Assembly: GCA_963789015.1 (NCBI GenBank)
Contig: CAWBIU010000001.1
Coordinates: 2,108,001 to 2,172,000 of the forward strand
Direction of reading: 5' to 3'
Source of the DNA: JAOPZW01 sp963789015
GTDB lineage: Bacteria > Actinomycetota > Thermoleophilia > Solirubrobacterales > Solirubrobacteraceae
DNA: 64,000 nt
Of this stretch, positions 32,512 through 42,869 are shown one piece after another. The first letter of the stretch is position 1. Every line of letters begins with the position of its first letter. A model generated the notes under the pieces. It saw only the letters and a list, made by a program, of their open reading frames with translations, was not told the DNA's origin and ran no database searches. Both the position numbers and the translations under genes were made by a program.

Positions 32512-35500
32512 CTAGCGGCGCGTGCGCCTTGTCTTCGCACCGCGAACGGTCACGATGCGGGTCTGCGCCGGCCCGAGGTCCGCGCGCGTGCGCCCGGCCC
32601 GGACCTCGATCAGGTAGCGGCCCGGCCGCAGGTGCCGGAGCGCGCGCTCGGTCAGGCGGAACGTGTACCGCTGCGCCCGATCGGTGCGGCGGTAGACGAC
32701 CCCGACGAGTCGCCGCGCGGTGGCGGCATGCGCCGCCGCCGCGCGTCCGCGGCCCCGCCCGCGACCGAGGCGGAAGACCGCGATCCGGACCACGCGCGTC
32801 CCGCGGGCCACGTTCGCCGTCACCGTGAGCGGCGCCGTGCCGCGAGCCGCCGTCGCGCTGAGCGCCGAGACGCGCAGGGCCGCGGCTGCGGGCCCGCCCG
32901 CCGCGGCGGCGATGGTCGTGGTGTTCGGCAGCAGCGTCGTGCGCGCCGAGTCGGCCGATGTGCGCGACTCGGCGTTGCCCGCGCCGTCGGTGAACGACAC
33001 CACGACGTGGTAGCGGCGTCCCACCGCCAGGAGCCCCGCCAGCCCACCGGGAACGGTGAAGCTCGCGTTGGTGGCGCCGGCGATGTTGGTGAACGGGGCG
33101 TTGCCGTTCTGGGCGGTCTGCTGCCACTGGAAGCGGAACGTCCCCAGGCCGTCGGGGTCGGCGATCCCCACCGTGCTGACGGTCAGGGTCTGCCCCGTCT
33201 GCGGGGTCGCGTCGCTGAGCACGGGCGTCCCCGTCGCAGGCCGGTTGGCCGGGGGCGGGACGACGCCGGTGCCCGTCAGCGCGACCTCCTGCGTGCTCCC
33301 CGGCGTCCCGTTCGCGTCGTCGGTGACGCGCAGGAGCGCGTTGCGTGCTCCGGTCGCCGTCGGCCGGAAGCGCACGCTGATCGCGCAGTTGGCTCCCCCG
33401 GCCAGGGTCGCGCCGCAGGCGTTGGCCGACACGACGAAGTCACCGGCGTCGGCGCCCGCCAGGGCAACGTCCGTGATGCTCAGCGGGCCGTCACCGGTGT
33501 TCGACAGGGTGACCGCCTGCGCCGCGCTCGTGGTCCCGGTCGCCTGGTTGCCGAACGCCCGGTCCGGGGCGAGGGCGGCGACCGGCACGACGCTCACGGT
33601 CGTGTCGGAGAACTGCAGGCGCTCGACGTTGCGCAGCGTGTCGATGCCGTCGCTCACCTTCTGGCCGTCCACGTCGGGGCCGGTCTGGTTGACGGTGACC
33701 GTGCCGGGCCCGAACGTGACGCTGTAGTTCGAGCGCGGGCCCGAGAACACGGCCGTGTCGACGGATCCGGGATCCGTCCCCGCCGCGGGCGAGACGATCT
33801 CCCGCACGACGACGAGGTCGGCGGGATCGACGGTGCCGGCGAAGACCGCGGCCTGCAGCGTCGGGCCGGTGAGGGCGCCCGCGGAGTCACGCAGGTAGCG
33901 GTGCTCCATGAGGTCGGTGCTCCCGATCTCGGTGGCCGGGTCGGCCGGGTCGGTGCGAACGCTGATCCGCGCCGTCAGGGCCTTGTCGCCATCGATGACG
34001 TCGTCGGCGCCGCGACCCTCGATGCGATCGCTGCCCGCGCCGCCGAGGAGGATGTTGCCCTCTCCCCAGACCGGTCCGGAGAGCGGGCAGACGCCGTTCG
34101 CCGAGGCGCCGGCGACCGGACCGAGGTCGCCGGTCAGCGGCGGCAGCAGGGCGGCGAGCCCGCGGATGCGGTCCAGGCCGTCCTGGTCGAGCACGTCGCA
34201 GCCGGTGAAGCCACCGCCGCCGACGGCGCTCGGCACGTCGTTGTCGCCGCGGATCACGTCGTCGAAGGCGGAGCCCGAGTCGGCCTCCGTCTCCTGCCAG
34301 CGGTCGCGGTTGACGACGACGGGGAGCGGCTGGCCGATCAGGTTGTTGTTGATGGCCATGTCGTCGTCAGCCCCGACGGTGTCGTACTGGTGGAAGGCCC
34401 AGTCGAACCCGCCGGCGCCGGCGTTGCGATCGATGGCCGCGTTCTGGGCCATCAGGTCGTCGCCGCCCTCGGCGTCGTAGTCGTTCTCGCCGACCTGCCC
34501 GACGAACACGTCGTTGCCCGGCGCGACCTCGCCGGGGTCGTCGAAGAACGGGGCGCTGTGGTCGCCCTGGAGCAGGTCCTGGCCGGAGCCGCCCTGGATC
34601 CAGTCGTCGCCCCCGTCGCCGAAGACGGCGTCGGCGCCCTGGCCGGCGATGATGAAGTCGTCGCCGGGGCCGCCGAACGTCTCGTTGTCGTTCGATCCGC
34701 CGTTGGTGAAGTCGGGGCCGTTGCCGCTGAGGACGATGTCGTCCCCGGGCCCGCTGTCGATGGCGTCGCCGCCGTCGCCGCCCTTGAGGACGTCGGCGCC
34801 GTCGAGGTCGGTGATCGTGTCGCGGCCGTCGCCGCCGAGCGCGACGTCGTCGCCGCCGTTGCCCTCGATGACGTCCTCGCCGTCGCCGCCCCAGAACGTG
34901 TCGTTGTCGTTGCCTCCGAAGATCCGATCCAGGCCGGGCGTGCCGTTGTAGACGGCCTGCCCGTTGATCCCCGAGGGGTCGACGCTGTTGCGGGAGCGGT
35001 ACTGGATCGTGCCGTCGGGCTTGCGCAGGAGCAGCTTGCTCTCGTCGCAGTCCGAGTCGGCGTCGTCGCCCACGGAGGAGCCGAACTCGGCGAACCCGGG
35101 CGCGGTGCCGGCCAGGTTGGCCAGCTGGAAACGGCAGTCGGCGGTGGCGAACGCGTCCGCCTTGAGCGAGTGCGTGCCGTCCGTGTTGCGCTGGACCATC
35201 TCGGCGAACGAGTTGCCCTCGAGCTGGGTGCGCAGGTTCAGGCCGGGCGTGCGCGCCAGGTAGTAGAGGCGGTCGCCGTCCTGGAGGTTCTCCAGCGTGC
35301 TCTGGAAGACGTAGTTGAACGTGCTCCCGAGCAGGCCGCCGAAGAGGTTGGTGACCTCGGAGAGCCCGCCGACCCACAGGTCGACGTCGTCCAGGCCGGT
35401 GATCGTCCTGCCGTCCTGGTTGGCCCACTCGCCGGTGCCGAACATGAACGCCGCGGCGTCGTCCGGGATGTCCGCCGGGTCCGTGGCCGGGGCCGAGCTC

Positions 35501-37921
35501 GGGTCGACGATCGCCTTCGCCGCCGCGCGCTTGTCCGCGAGCGTCGTCGCGTCAGTGATCGTCGGGTGCGGCCGTAGGCGGCGACGAAGTTGATCAGCGA
35601 CTCCGGGTGCTTGAGGTGCTGGCCGAAGTCCGACCAGTCGGTGTACGGCGCGAGCTGGGCGTCGTTCGTCTCCGCGTGGATCTGACGGCGCAGGACGTTC
35701 AGCGGCGGCACGCCCGCCTCACGGGCGCGGGTCATGTTGATGGCCGGGCAGGTCGAGCGGGAGGCCGAGCAGGTTGTTGCGCAGCGTCTCGGTCACGAAC
35801 TCGTCGAGCTCGTTGCCGGCCTGGTCGGAGGAGCCCATGAAGATGCTCGCCCGCCGCCTGCTCGGGCGTGTAGCCGGCCGGCCGCGCCGCCGTTGAAGTA
35901 CTCGGGCGGGTTGAGGAACGCGGTGAGCAGCGGCATCGAGTTGTCGTCTGCCCCGTCGGGTCCTCGTTGCGGCGGGCCACGTCGTCGTCGAGCATCGAGT
36001 GCCCGAAGCGGTAGACGGCGTGGGCGAACTCGGCCGGGATCGCCGGGTTGATGTCCGGGTGGTAGACGTGGAACGGCCGGACCGCGGGCTGGACCTTGCG
36101 GGCGAACTCCTCGAAGACGAGGTGCTGGTACTCCATCTCGGTGACGAAGCGCGCGGCCTGGAACAGGCGCTGGCCGTTCCAGCCGCCGGCCCCGGAGGCG
36201 AGCTTCCACTCGGCCAGCGCCGCGACGCCGGTGGGCGACGTGTCCTCGGTGAGCACGCGCTTGATGTCGTCCACGAGGCGGTCGTGCTCGGAGTGGAAGA
36301 TCTGATGCACGGCGGTCAGCGCGATGTTCTCGTTGACGCGGCCGTCACCGGCGCAGAAGTGCGCGTCGAGCATCTCGTCGTCGTACGTCCCGGCGGGCTG
36401 GTGCGCGAAGTCGGCCGACGCCTCGTGGTCGTCGTCCGGGCGTGGCGCGACGGGCGGCGTGCCCGGGTTGTGGTCCGTGTCCACCGGCGACGGATCCGCG
36501 TTGTGCGCGATGTCGGTCAGGAACGGGGTGTCGAAGTGCCGCGCGTCGGCGGGCACGGCGACGGGATCGGCGAGGTTGCCCTCGACGAGGCCGTGGTCCC
36601 GGGTCACGTACTGCGGCAGCCCGTGGGAACCGGGGATGAAGTTGCCGTACGGGTCCGCGGCGAGCATCGGGATGTTCGTCACGTCCGCGTCGACGAGCTT
36701 CAGGCCGAGCTTGCTCGCCGCCTGGGCCTTGACCGACGCCCAGGTCGCCATGCCGCTGGCGCCGTTGCCGGGCAGGCCGCCGAGCAGCTTGCCGGTGTCG
36801 ACGGGCCGGTTGGCGCCGTTGAGCACGTACTCGCGCAGGAAGACCTGGTGCGAGGAGTGCGAGGTGTAGGTCTGGCTCTGGTCGACCCAGGGCGAGTCGG
36901 TGTTGATGGCGTCCTGGACGTCGTCGGCGCTCTCGTCGGCCTCCGTGGCCGGATCGTCGCCGAGGTGGCCGTCGGGCCCGGGCTGGTTCTGGGCCCGCGT
37001 GAGGACCATGAAGCGCTGGCTGGCGGGGACCTCGTCACCCGTGCCGGCCTTGCCGTCGGGCCCGAGCGGTGACGAGCGGGTCGTCGGCGTGCAGCGGCAC
37101 GAAGACGCTCGCGCCGCTCTTGACCGTCTGGTCGACGCCGTGGTCGAAGAACTGGCCGAAGAACGTGAAGACCGAGTTGTACGGCGGCGACAGGCCGACG
37201 TCCGTGGTCACGTTCGGGATGAAGAGCGTCTTGTGCGACGGCACGCAGTCGGCCGGGGCCGCGGCGACGGGCGGGTCGGCGAGCGGGTCCGGGTCCGTCG
37301 TGCACGGGCACGACGCCCGGGTTGCCCTGCGTGCGCACCGGGAAGCCCGCGGCCTGGACCGCGGACGGGTTCGTCGACGTCTGGTCGACGATCAGGTTGC
37401 TGATGACGCGCGGCTGCGAGTCGAAGACGTCGCCCGTCTTCTGCTTGTAGGACGTCGCGTGCGGCGGGCCGAAGATCGAGTTCTCGGCGTCCTTGAACGT
37501 GGGCGCCGTGAGCCGCGGGAAGCGCTGGTCGGCGGCGGCGAACGTCTCGCGCCCGGGGAAGAGGTTGTTGCAGGACCCGTCGACCGTGCGCAGCCCGTAG
37601 GCGGTCAGGCGGTCGGGGATCTGGTCCGGGCCGGTGCCGACGAGCGTCTCGCACGGCTTGGCCGGGCGTGAGCGTCGCCGAGTGGTGCTCGGCGATCTTG
37701 ATCTGCTTGAGGATGAAGCGCAGGTCGCCCGGCGTGACCGTGAAACCCTGGCCGGCCGGTGCGACGGCGGCGCGGGCCGGGCCCGCGCGCAGCGACGAGA
37801 CACCGAGCAGGCCGAGCTCGGCGACGAGCAGCAGCATGGCGGCGACGGCAGCGATCCGGTGCAGCGCCCCCAGCGCCTGCCGGCGACTCCGCGCCCTGGA
37901 CCGTCCGTGGACCTGGAACAT
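32512..37921 (-). pseudogene. Giant secreted animal-type haem peroxidase with RTX-like calcium repeats, seven frameshifts
   Basis: Reading through frame changes gives about 1800 residues. There is a signal peptide (RIAAVAAMLLLVAELGLLGV), then a peroxinectin-type haem peroxidase domain with the distal-side box FTFFGQFFDHGVDQT, VHQIFHSEHDRLVDDIK and YRFGHSML (likely proximal His). Hemolysin-type Ca repeats follow (GGDGEDVIEGNGGDD and similar), then a HYDIN-like beta domain (LSNTGDGPLSITDVALAG) and further beta domains. Five single-base insertions (near 37670, 37300, 37060, 35880, 35850) and two deletions (near 35955, 35580) break it; the last 977 codons are intact. GAGGGAGGGGG precedes the ATG. 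Protein conservation across all breaks argues for recent events or sequence errors. Confidence 0.82.
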
Positions 37922-37952
37922 GAAGGACCCCCTCCCTCATCTCTATGTGATC

Positions 37953-37976
37953 TCGAGTGCCACGGGCGGCACTCGA
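37953..37976. terminator. Hairpin between the two-component operon and the peroxidase gene
   Basis: TCGAGTGCC-ACGGGC-GGCACTCGA is a perfect 9-bp stem with a 6-base loop, 12 bases after the histidine kinase stop on the minus strand and 32 bases before the peroxidase start. It may end the kinase transcript or act in the peroxidase leader. Confidence 0.5.
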
Positions 37977-37987
37977 TGCGGCGACGA

Positions 37988-39466
37988 TCACGGTCCGAGA
38001 TGAAGAAGCCCGGCGCGCGGAGATGAAGGTTCGATGGAGATCCGCGGGTCTGCGGGCTCGCGGAGCGGGCGTCGCCGGGTCGCGCAGCGCTCCGTTGCGG
38101 GATCCCGCACGTCGGACGCTGCGACCGGCTCGTGGCTGAGCGGCAGCACGACGCGGAAGCGCGAGCCGCGGCCGGGCTCGCTGTCGGCCTCCACGCGCCC
38201 GCCGTGGGCGCCGACGAGGTCCGTGACGAGCGCGAGCCCGATGCCCGACCCGTCGGCCACGCGCCCGCGCGCCTGCGGCGCCCGCCAGAAACGGTCGAAG
38301 ACGCGCGGCAGATGCTCGGGCGCGATGCCGATGCCGGTGTCGGCGACCTCGATGATCGCCGCGCCGTCGCGGACCGAGAGCCCGACGGCCACGCGCCCGC
38401 CCGCGTCGGTGTAGCGCAGCGCGTTGGAGAGCAGGTTGTCGAGCACCTGGGCCAGGCGCTCGGGGTCGGCGTCCACGCGGGCCGTCGCGATCCGGTGTGT
38501 CAGCGTGATCCCGCGGGCGCGGCAGCGCTCGGCGTACCCGGCGGCGGCGGCGCGCGCGACGGCGCCGAGGTCGATCGGCCGCCTGCGCACGAGCAGCCCG
38601 GGACGCTGCGCCTCGGCGAGGCGGTCGACGTCGTCGACGAGGCGGTGCAGGCGCTCGGCGTGGCCCTTCATCTGCGCCAGCACGGGCTCGCCGGCGTCGA
38701 TGCGGTCCTCGAGCGTCTCGACGCCGGCGATCACGCCGACGAGCGATCCCCTGAGCTCGTGCGTGACGTCGTCGATCGTCTCGCGCCGCAACTCGTCCTG
38801 GCGGCGCAGCGCGGTCGCGAGCCGGTCGATGGTGTGGGCGAGCCTGGTCACCTCGCGACTGCCGCCGGGAGCGCTCGCGCGGATCTCGATCTCGCCCGCC
38901 TCCATGCGCCGAGCGACCTCGGTCAGCCGGTGCAGCGGGCGGGCCATGCGCAGGGCGACGACCATGGCCGCGGCGAGGGCGAGCAGCACCGCCAGGGCGC
39001 CGGCCTCGAGCAGCAGGTCGTCCATCCGGCCGACGAGGTGGCGGGTGAGCCGCTCGGCCGCGCCCCCGGCGCCGCTGGGATGACTGGCGACCACGGTGCC
39101 GACGCGCCGGCCGCGCACGATCACCGGCTCGCGGACCTCGCCGACGGCGGCGGGGTGGGCGGCCGGGCCGGCGACCGGGGTCCCGTCGGCGTCGAGCAGG
39201 CGGAAGGCGTCGCCGTGCGTCCGCGCGACGGTGTCCAGCGCGTGGACGGCGGGCGCCGACCAGTGCCCGGCCTCGAGGTACACGGCGGACGCCATCTCGG
39301 CGGCGGTGAGCGCCGAGAAGCGCAGATCGCGGCGCGCGAAGTCGTCCATCTCGCGCTCGACGGAGCGCGTGATGAGAACGCCGGACACGGCGACGCTGGT
39401 GAGCGCGATGGCCACCATCGCGACGAGCAGGTGCACCCGCACGCCGAGCGGGCGGCGCACCCTCAT
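37988..39466 (-). CDS. Sensor histidine kinase (HAMP-HisKA-HATPase)
   Basis: This 492-residue kinase has an N-terminal membrane helix (VHLLVAMVAIALTSVAVSGV), a periplasmic domain of about 130 residues, a second helix (LAVLLALAAAMVVALRM), a HAMP segment (RPLHRLTEVARRME), the phospho-acceptor box DDVTHELRGSL and an ATPase domain with the N box DNLLSNALRYTDA and GSGIGLALVTDL. Its start overlaps the regulator stop by 4 bases. The peroxidase gene directly downstream is a plausible target. The C-terminal 40 residues are basic, with no match to the kinase core. Confidence 0.92.
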   Translation of the reverse strand: MRVRRPLGVRVHLLVAMVAIALTSVAVSGVLITRSVEREMDDFARRDLRFSALTAAEMASAVYLEAGHWSAPAVHALDTVARTHGDAFRLLDADGTPVAGPAAHPAAVGEVREPVIVRGRRVGTVVASHPSGAGGAAERLTRHLVGRMDDLLLEAGALAVLLALAAAMVVALRMARPLHRLTEVARRMEAGEIEIRASAPGGSREVTRLAHTIDRLATALRRQDELRRETIDDVTHELRGSLVGVIAGVETLEDRIDAGEPVLAQMKGHAERLHRLVDDVDRLAEAQRPGLLVRRRPIDLGAVARAAAAGYAERCRARGITLTHRIATARVDADPERLAQVLDNLLSNALRYTDAGGRVAVGLSVRDGAAIIEVADTGIGIAPEHLPRVFDRFWRAPQARGRVADGSGIGLALVTDLVGAHGGRVEADSEPGRGSRFRVVLPLSHEPVAASDVRDPATERCATRRRPLREPADPRISIEPSSPRAGLLHLGP

Positions 39467-40158
39467 GCCGGGGCGACCCCCAGCCGGTAGCCGACCCCGC
39501 GGACCGTCTCCACGCAGTGCGGGCGGCTCGGGTCGCGCTCGATCTTGCGCCGCAGGTTGCGGACGTGCACGTCGATGATGCGCTCGTCGCCGTCGAAGGC
39601 GTAGCCGCGCAGGCGGTAGGCGATCTCGTCGCGCGAGTAGGCGCGGCCGGGGAACTGGGCGAGCGCGAACAGGAGGTCGAACTCGCTCGGCGTGACCTCG
39701 CGCACCTCGCCCTCGACGCGGATCTCGTGACGCAGGCTGTCGATCTCGAGCCGGCCGTCGTCGAAGGCCAGCACGTCGCGGCCCATGAGCTCGCCGCCGG
39801 CGCGGCGCAGAAGCGCCTTGACCCGCGCGACGAGCTCGCGCGGGGAGAACGGCTTGCCGAGGTAGTCGTCGGCGCCGAGGCCGAGGCCGGCGACGCGCTC
39901 GTCGGTTCCGGACTTCGAGCTCAGCACGAGGATCGGAACCCGCGACCGGCGGCGGATCTCGCGCAGGACGTCCTCGCCGGTCATGTCGGGCAGGCGCAGG
40001 TCGAGCACGACCAGCGCCGGCCCGCGGCCGGCGCACATCGCCAGGCCCTCTGCGCCCTCGGTCGCGGAGGCGACGAGGAAGCCGTCGCGCTCCAGGCACG
40101 CGCTCGCCACCTGATGGACGACGGGATCGTCGTCGATGATGAGAATTCGCTCGCTCAC
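39463..40158 (-). CDS. OmpR/PhoB-family response regulator
   Basis: This 231-residue protein has a receiver with IIDDDP, phospho-Asp in VVLDLRLPD, Ser in LVLSSKSG and Lys in LGKPFSP. A winged helix follows (EVTPSEFDLLFALAQF to VETVRGVGYRLG). The GTG at 40158 fits the conserved N-terminus and GGAG lies 11 bases upstream; further upstream codons have no family similarity. It pairs with the kinase encoded immediately downstream. Confidence 0.92.
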   Translation of the reverse strand: MSERILIIDDDPVVHQVASACLERDGFLVASATEGAEGLAMCAGRGPALVVLDLRLPDMTGEDVLREIRRRSRVPILVLSSKSGTDERVAGLGLGADDYLGKPFSPRELVARVKALLRRAGGELMGRDVLAFDDGRLEIDSLRHEIRVEGEVREVTPSEFDLLFALAQFPGRAYSRDEIAYRLRGYAFDGDERIIDVHVRNLRRKIERDPSRPHCVETVRGVGYRLGVAPA

Positions 40159-40330
40159 GTCCGGTGAGCTCCTTCGCGTCGACTCGCTGCGCCGCTCGTC
40201 GCGGCCGCCCCATGGGAGCCGTCGATCCACCCCGGATCCTGCGCTCCACCCCAAGGCTCACTGTTCCATCCGGCGGGACAGGCGGGAAGGGTGGAACGCG
40301 CCGATCTCGGGCCGGGCTCCCACCGCCCGC

Positions 40331-40350
40331 CCGTGCGGGATCCCGCACGG
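40331..40350. terminator. 20-bp perfect palindrome after the EEP hydrolase gene
   Basis: CCGTGCGGGATCCCGCACGG is a perfect palindrome starting 7 bases past the stop (40358) of the secreted hydrolase gene. It can form an 8-bp hairpin with a GATC loop, so it is a terminator candidate. Its core TGCGGGATCCCGCA recurs at 38096-38109 inside the kinase gene, so a protein-binding role is also possible. Confidence 0.45.
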
Positions 40351-40357
40351 CCGCCGA

Positions 40358-41887
40358 TCAGCGGCGGACGACCCGGAACGACGCGCGCGCGAGCTCGCCG
40401 TAGCCGTCGTCGCGCATCAGGCGCACGACGTAGCGCCCGGGCGGGAAGGTCTTCGCGTCGCCCGCGATCGTCGTACGCCCGTCGACGGTCGCGGCGGTGT
40501 ACACGAAGGTCAGGTAGCCGTTGTAGAGGTCGGGGTCGCCCGCCTTCCAGATGCCGACCCAGTCGCGGCGGAAGCCGGGCGCGTTGCGCCACGTCACCCG
40601 GATCGAGCGGCCCGCGCGGACGGTGCGCGGCGCGCCGACGCCGGCGCGCGCGTCGGGGTCGACGACCCAGAACGTGCTGCGCGACAACACACGCCGGCGG
40701 GTGAGCAGCAGCGCGTCGTAGCGCCCGGGCCGCAGGGCGCCCGAGCCGAAGCTGACGGCGCCGAAGAAGCTCGCCTCCTGCGGCGGCAGGGTCATGATCG
40801 CGTCGCGCGCGCGCCCGCCGCCGCGGACGATCGCCAGCGTGTCGACGCTCTCGCCGTTGGGCGCCGCGTAGCGCACGCCGATCGGGTCGCCGCGCTCGAC
40901 GCGCCGGTGCAGGACGGAGGCGAACGGCCGCGGCGCGCCGGGGGCGAGGCGCACGGTCGAGATCACCGCGCGGTGGTCGGACGGGTACGGGTCGACGGGC
41001 ACGGTGACGTCGCGCGTGCCCGGCGGGCCGGCGATGCCGCTGTCGACGACCTGCACGCCGCTCGACGCGTGGACCATGTCGATGCGGTCGACGACCTCGT
41101 TGGCGGCCAGGCGCGGGAACGGGTAGCCGAAGGTCCACGTGATCCCCGGCGTGGCCACGGGGTCGGGATGCGCGACGCGGTAGGTGTCCTGGAAGCCGGC
41201 GCGCACCATCGCGCGCGTCACCGGCCACGGCACGGGATAGCGGACGTCGGCGCGCACGGCGTCGACGGCGGGCGTCCAGTCCAGCGCCGACGGCGTGTTG
41301 AAGTCGCCGGTGATCAGGGTCGGGATCCCGCGCGCGACGGCCGGCGCGACGGCGTCGAGCGTCGTGCGGATCTCGGGCAGCCGGGTCTCGCGCTCGAGCG
41401 CGAGAACGCGCCGAAGCGAGCGGCCCTCCCGGACCGCGTAGGGCCCATAGGGGTCCGAGGTCAGGTGGACGTTGGCGAGCGCGAAGACCCGTCCCGGCCG
41501 CGTCTGGGCGAGCACGTACTCGCCGCCGGCCTCGGGCGGGTCGATGAGCGGGAAGCGCGAGACGACGTGCAGGCGATCGCTCCAGTACGGCCAGCCGAGC
41601 GCCTGCGCCACGGCACGCGTGTTGCCCTCGGCCTCCTGCAGCCCGACGATGTCCGCCCGCGACGAGCGGATCACGTTGGCGACCTGGTCGAAGTCGACGA
41701 CGTCGCCGCCGAGCCAGATGTTGAAGCTCATGACGCGGACGTCGGCCGTCTCGGGCGTCTGCGCGCGGACCGGGGCGGCGGCGAGGAGCGCGACCGCGAG
41801 CGCGGCGACGAGGAGCGCGAGGGCGGTGGCGGTGCGCCAGGCCCGGCGCGGGGTCGTCGCGGTCGGCACGGCGGGCCAGCCGATCAT
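40358..41887 (-). CDS. Secreted endonuclease/exonuclease/phosphatase-family hydrolase
   Basis: This 509-residue protein has a signal peptide (TALALLVAALAVALLAAAPV), an EEP domain (MSFNIWLGG, IVGLQEAEG with the catalytic Glu, LANVHLTS, LITGDFNTPS, YPSDHRAVI) and a C-terminal pair of beta domains of about 180 residues containing RVTWRNAPGFRRDWVGIW. It probably acts outside the cell on a phosphodiester, possibly DNA. It follows the methyltransferase gene by 16 bases and may share its transcript. Confidence 0.87.
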   Translation of the reverse strand: MIGWPAVPTATTPRRAWRTATALALLVAALAVALLAAAPVRAQTPETADVRVMSFNIWLGGDVVDFDQVANVIRSSRADIVGLQEAEGNTRAVAQALGWPYWSDRLHVVSRFPLIDPPEAGGEYVLAQTRPGRVFALANVHLTSDPYGPYAVREGRSLRRVLALERETRLPEIRTTLDAVAPAVARGIPTLITGDFNTPSALDWTPAVDAVRADVRYPVPWPVTRAMVRAGFQDTYRVAHPDPVATPGITWTFGYPFPRLAANEVVDRIDMVHASSGVQVVDSGIAGPPGTRDVTVPVDPYPSDHRAVISTVRLAPGAPRPFASVLHRRVERGDPIGVRYAAPNGESVDTLAIVRGGGRARDAIMTLPPQEASFFGAVSFGSGALRPGRYDALLLTRRRVLSRSTFWVVDPDARAGVGAPRTVRAGRSIRVTWRNAPGFRRDWVGIWKAGDPDLYNGYLTFVYTAATVDGRTTIAGDAKTFPPGRYVVRLMRDDGYGELARASFRVVRR

Positions 41888-41903
41888 GCGGCGGCCGTCG
41901 CTG

Positions 41904-42815
41904 TCAAGGCCGCCGCGCGCTGAGCAGGAGGTTGTAGAAGAGCGCCGCCGGCAGGCGCGGCTCGAGCAGGCGCCGGTCGAGCTCCTGGAGCAGCAGGTAG
42001 CCGCGGAAGGCGTAGACGCGCCACGCCCACGGGATGTCGTCGGGGTGGGCCGTCGCCTCGAGGACGCGATTGGCCCAGCCGAACCAGTTGGCCACGAGCT
42101 CCTCGCCTCGCACCCGCACGTCGATCAGGCCGGCGCCCGACGCGGCGCGCGCCAGCGTCTCGGGCCGGAAGGCGTGGACGTCGACGACCGCCTCGAGCGC
42201 GTGGTCGCCGTCCGGGCTGCCGTCTTCGGGCGGCGCGGGGCGCGCCCGCAGGGCACGGCGCCAGAGCGGCGAGACGGCGAGCGCGGCGTGCTTGGGGAGC
42301 GCGGCGATGCGGTCGCCGACGTGCGAGGGCTCGCCCGCGAAGAGGACGATGCCGCCGGGGCGCAGGACGCGGTGGAACTCGGCGAAGGCGCGGCCGAGGT
42401 CGGGCAGGTGGTGCAGGATCGCGTGGCCGAGCACGAGGTCGAACGAGCCGTCCTCGAAGGGCAGCGCCTCGGCGCCACAGGCGACGGTCTCGACCTCGAG
42501 GTCCAGGCGCCGGGCGTTCTCCTCGAGCACGCGCAGCATCCCGGGGGAGATGTCGGTGCAGACCGCCTCGCGCAGGACGCCGGCATGCATCAGGTTGAGC
42601 GTGAAGTAGCCCGTCCCGGCGCCGACCTCGAGCGCGCGCCCGAGCCCGCGCAGCTCGCCGCCCAGCGCCTTGCGGACCTTGCCGAGCACCTGGGCCCGGC
42701 CGGTGGCGCCGTAGTCGATGCCCCACTTCGTGTCGTAGCCGGCCGCCGCGCGGTCGTGGTAGCGCGTGTTGACGTCGCGGATCTCCTCCGGCGTCGCGGT
42801 CGCGGGGGCGGGCAT
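41904..42815 (-). CDS. Class I SAM-dependent methyltransferase
   Basis: This 303-residue protein has motif I ALEVGAGTGYFTLNL, motif II CTDISPGMLRVLEENA and motif III GAEALPFEDGSFDLVLGHAI. The substrate is unknown; the C-terminal third resembles the tail seen in lipid- or quinone-modifying methyltransferases. A -10-like TAGACT ends 8 bases before the ATG. It is divergent from another methyltransferase gene. Confidence 0.87.
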   Translation of the reverse strand: MPAPATATPEEIRDVNTRYHDRAAAGYDTKWGIDYGATGRAQVLGKVRKALGGELRGLGRALEVGAGTGYFTLNLMHAGVLREAVCTDISPGMLRVLEENARRLDLEVETVACGAEALPFEDGSFDLVLGHAILHHLPDLGRAFAEFHRVLRPGGIVLFAGEPSHVGDRIAALPKHAALAVSPLWRRALRARPAPPEDGSPDGDHALEAVVDVHAFRPETLARAASGAGLIDVRVRGEELVANWFGWANRVLEATAHPDDIPWAWRVYAFRGYLLLQELDRRLLEPRLPAALFYNLLLSARRP

Positions 42816-42823
42816 GGCGGCGC

Positions 42824-42829
42824 AGTCTA
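42824..42829 (-). promoter_or_regulatory. -10-like TAGACT (minus strand)
   Basis: TAGACT ends 8 bases before the ATG at 42815. Confidence 0.45.
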
Positions 42830-42853
42830 TGTACGCCGCGTGCTCCGGCCGGG

Positions 42854-42859
42854 TAGCCT
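42854..42859 (+). promoter_or_regulatory. -10-like TAGCCT (plus strand)
   Basis: TAGCCT ends 10 bases before the ATG at 42870. Together with the minus-strand TAGACT it forms a 54-base divergent promoter region. Confidence 0.45.
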
Positions 42860-42869
42860 GCCGCCGCCC

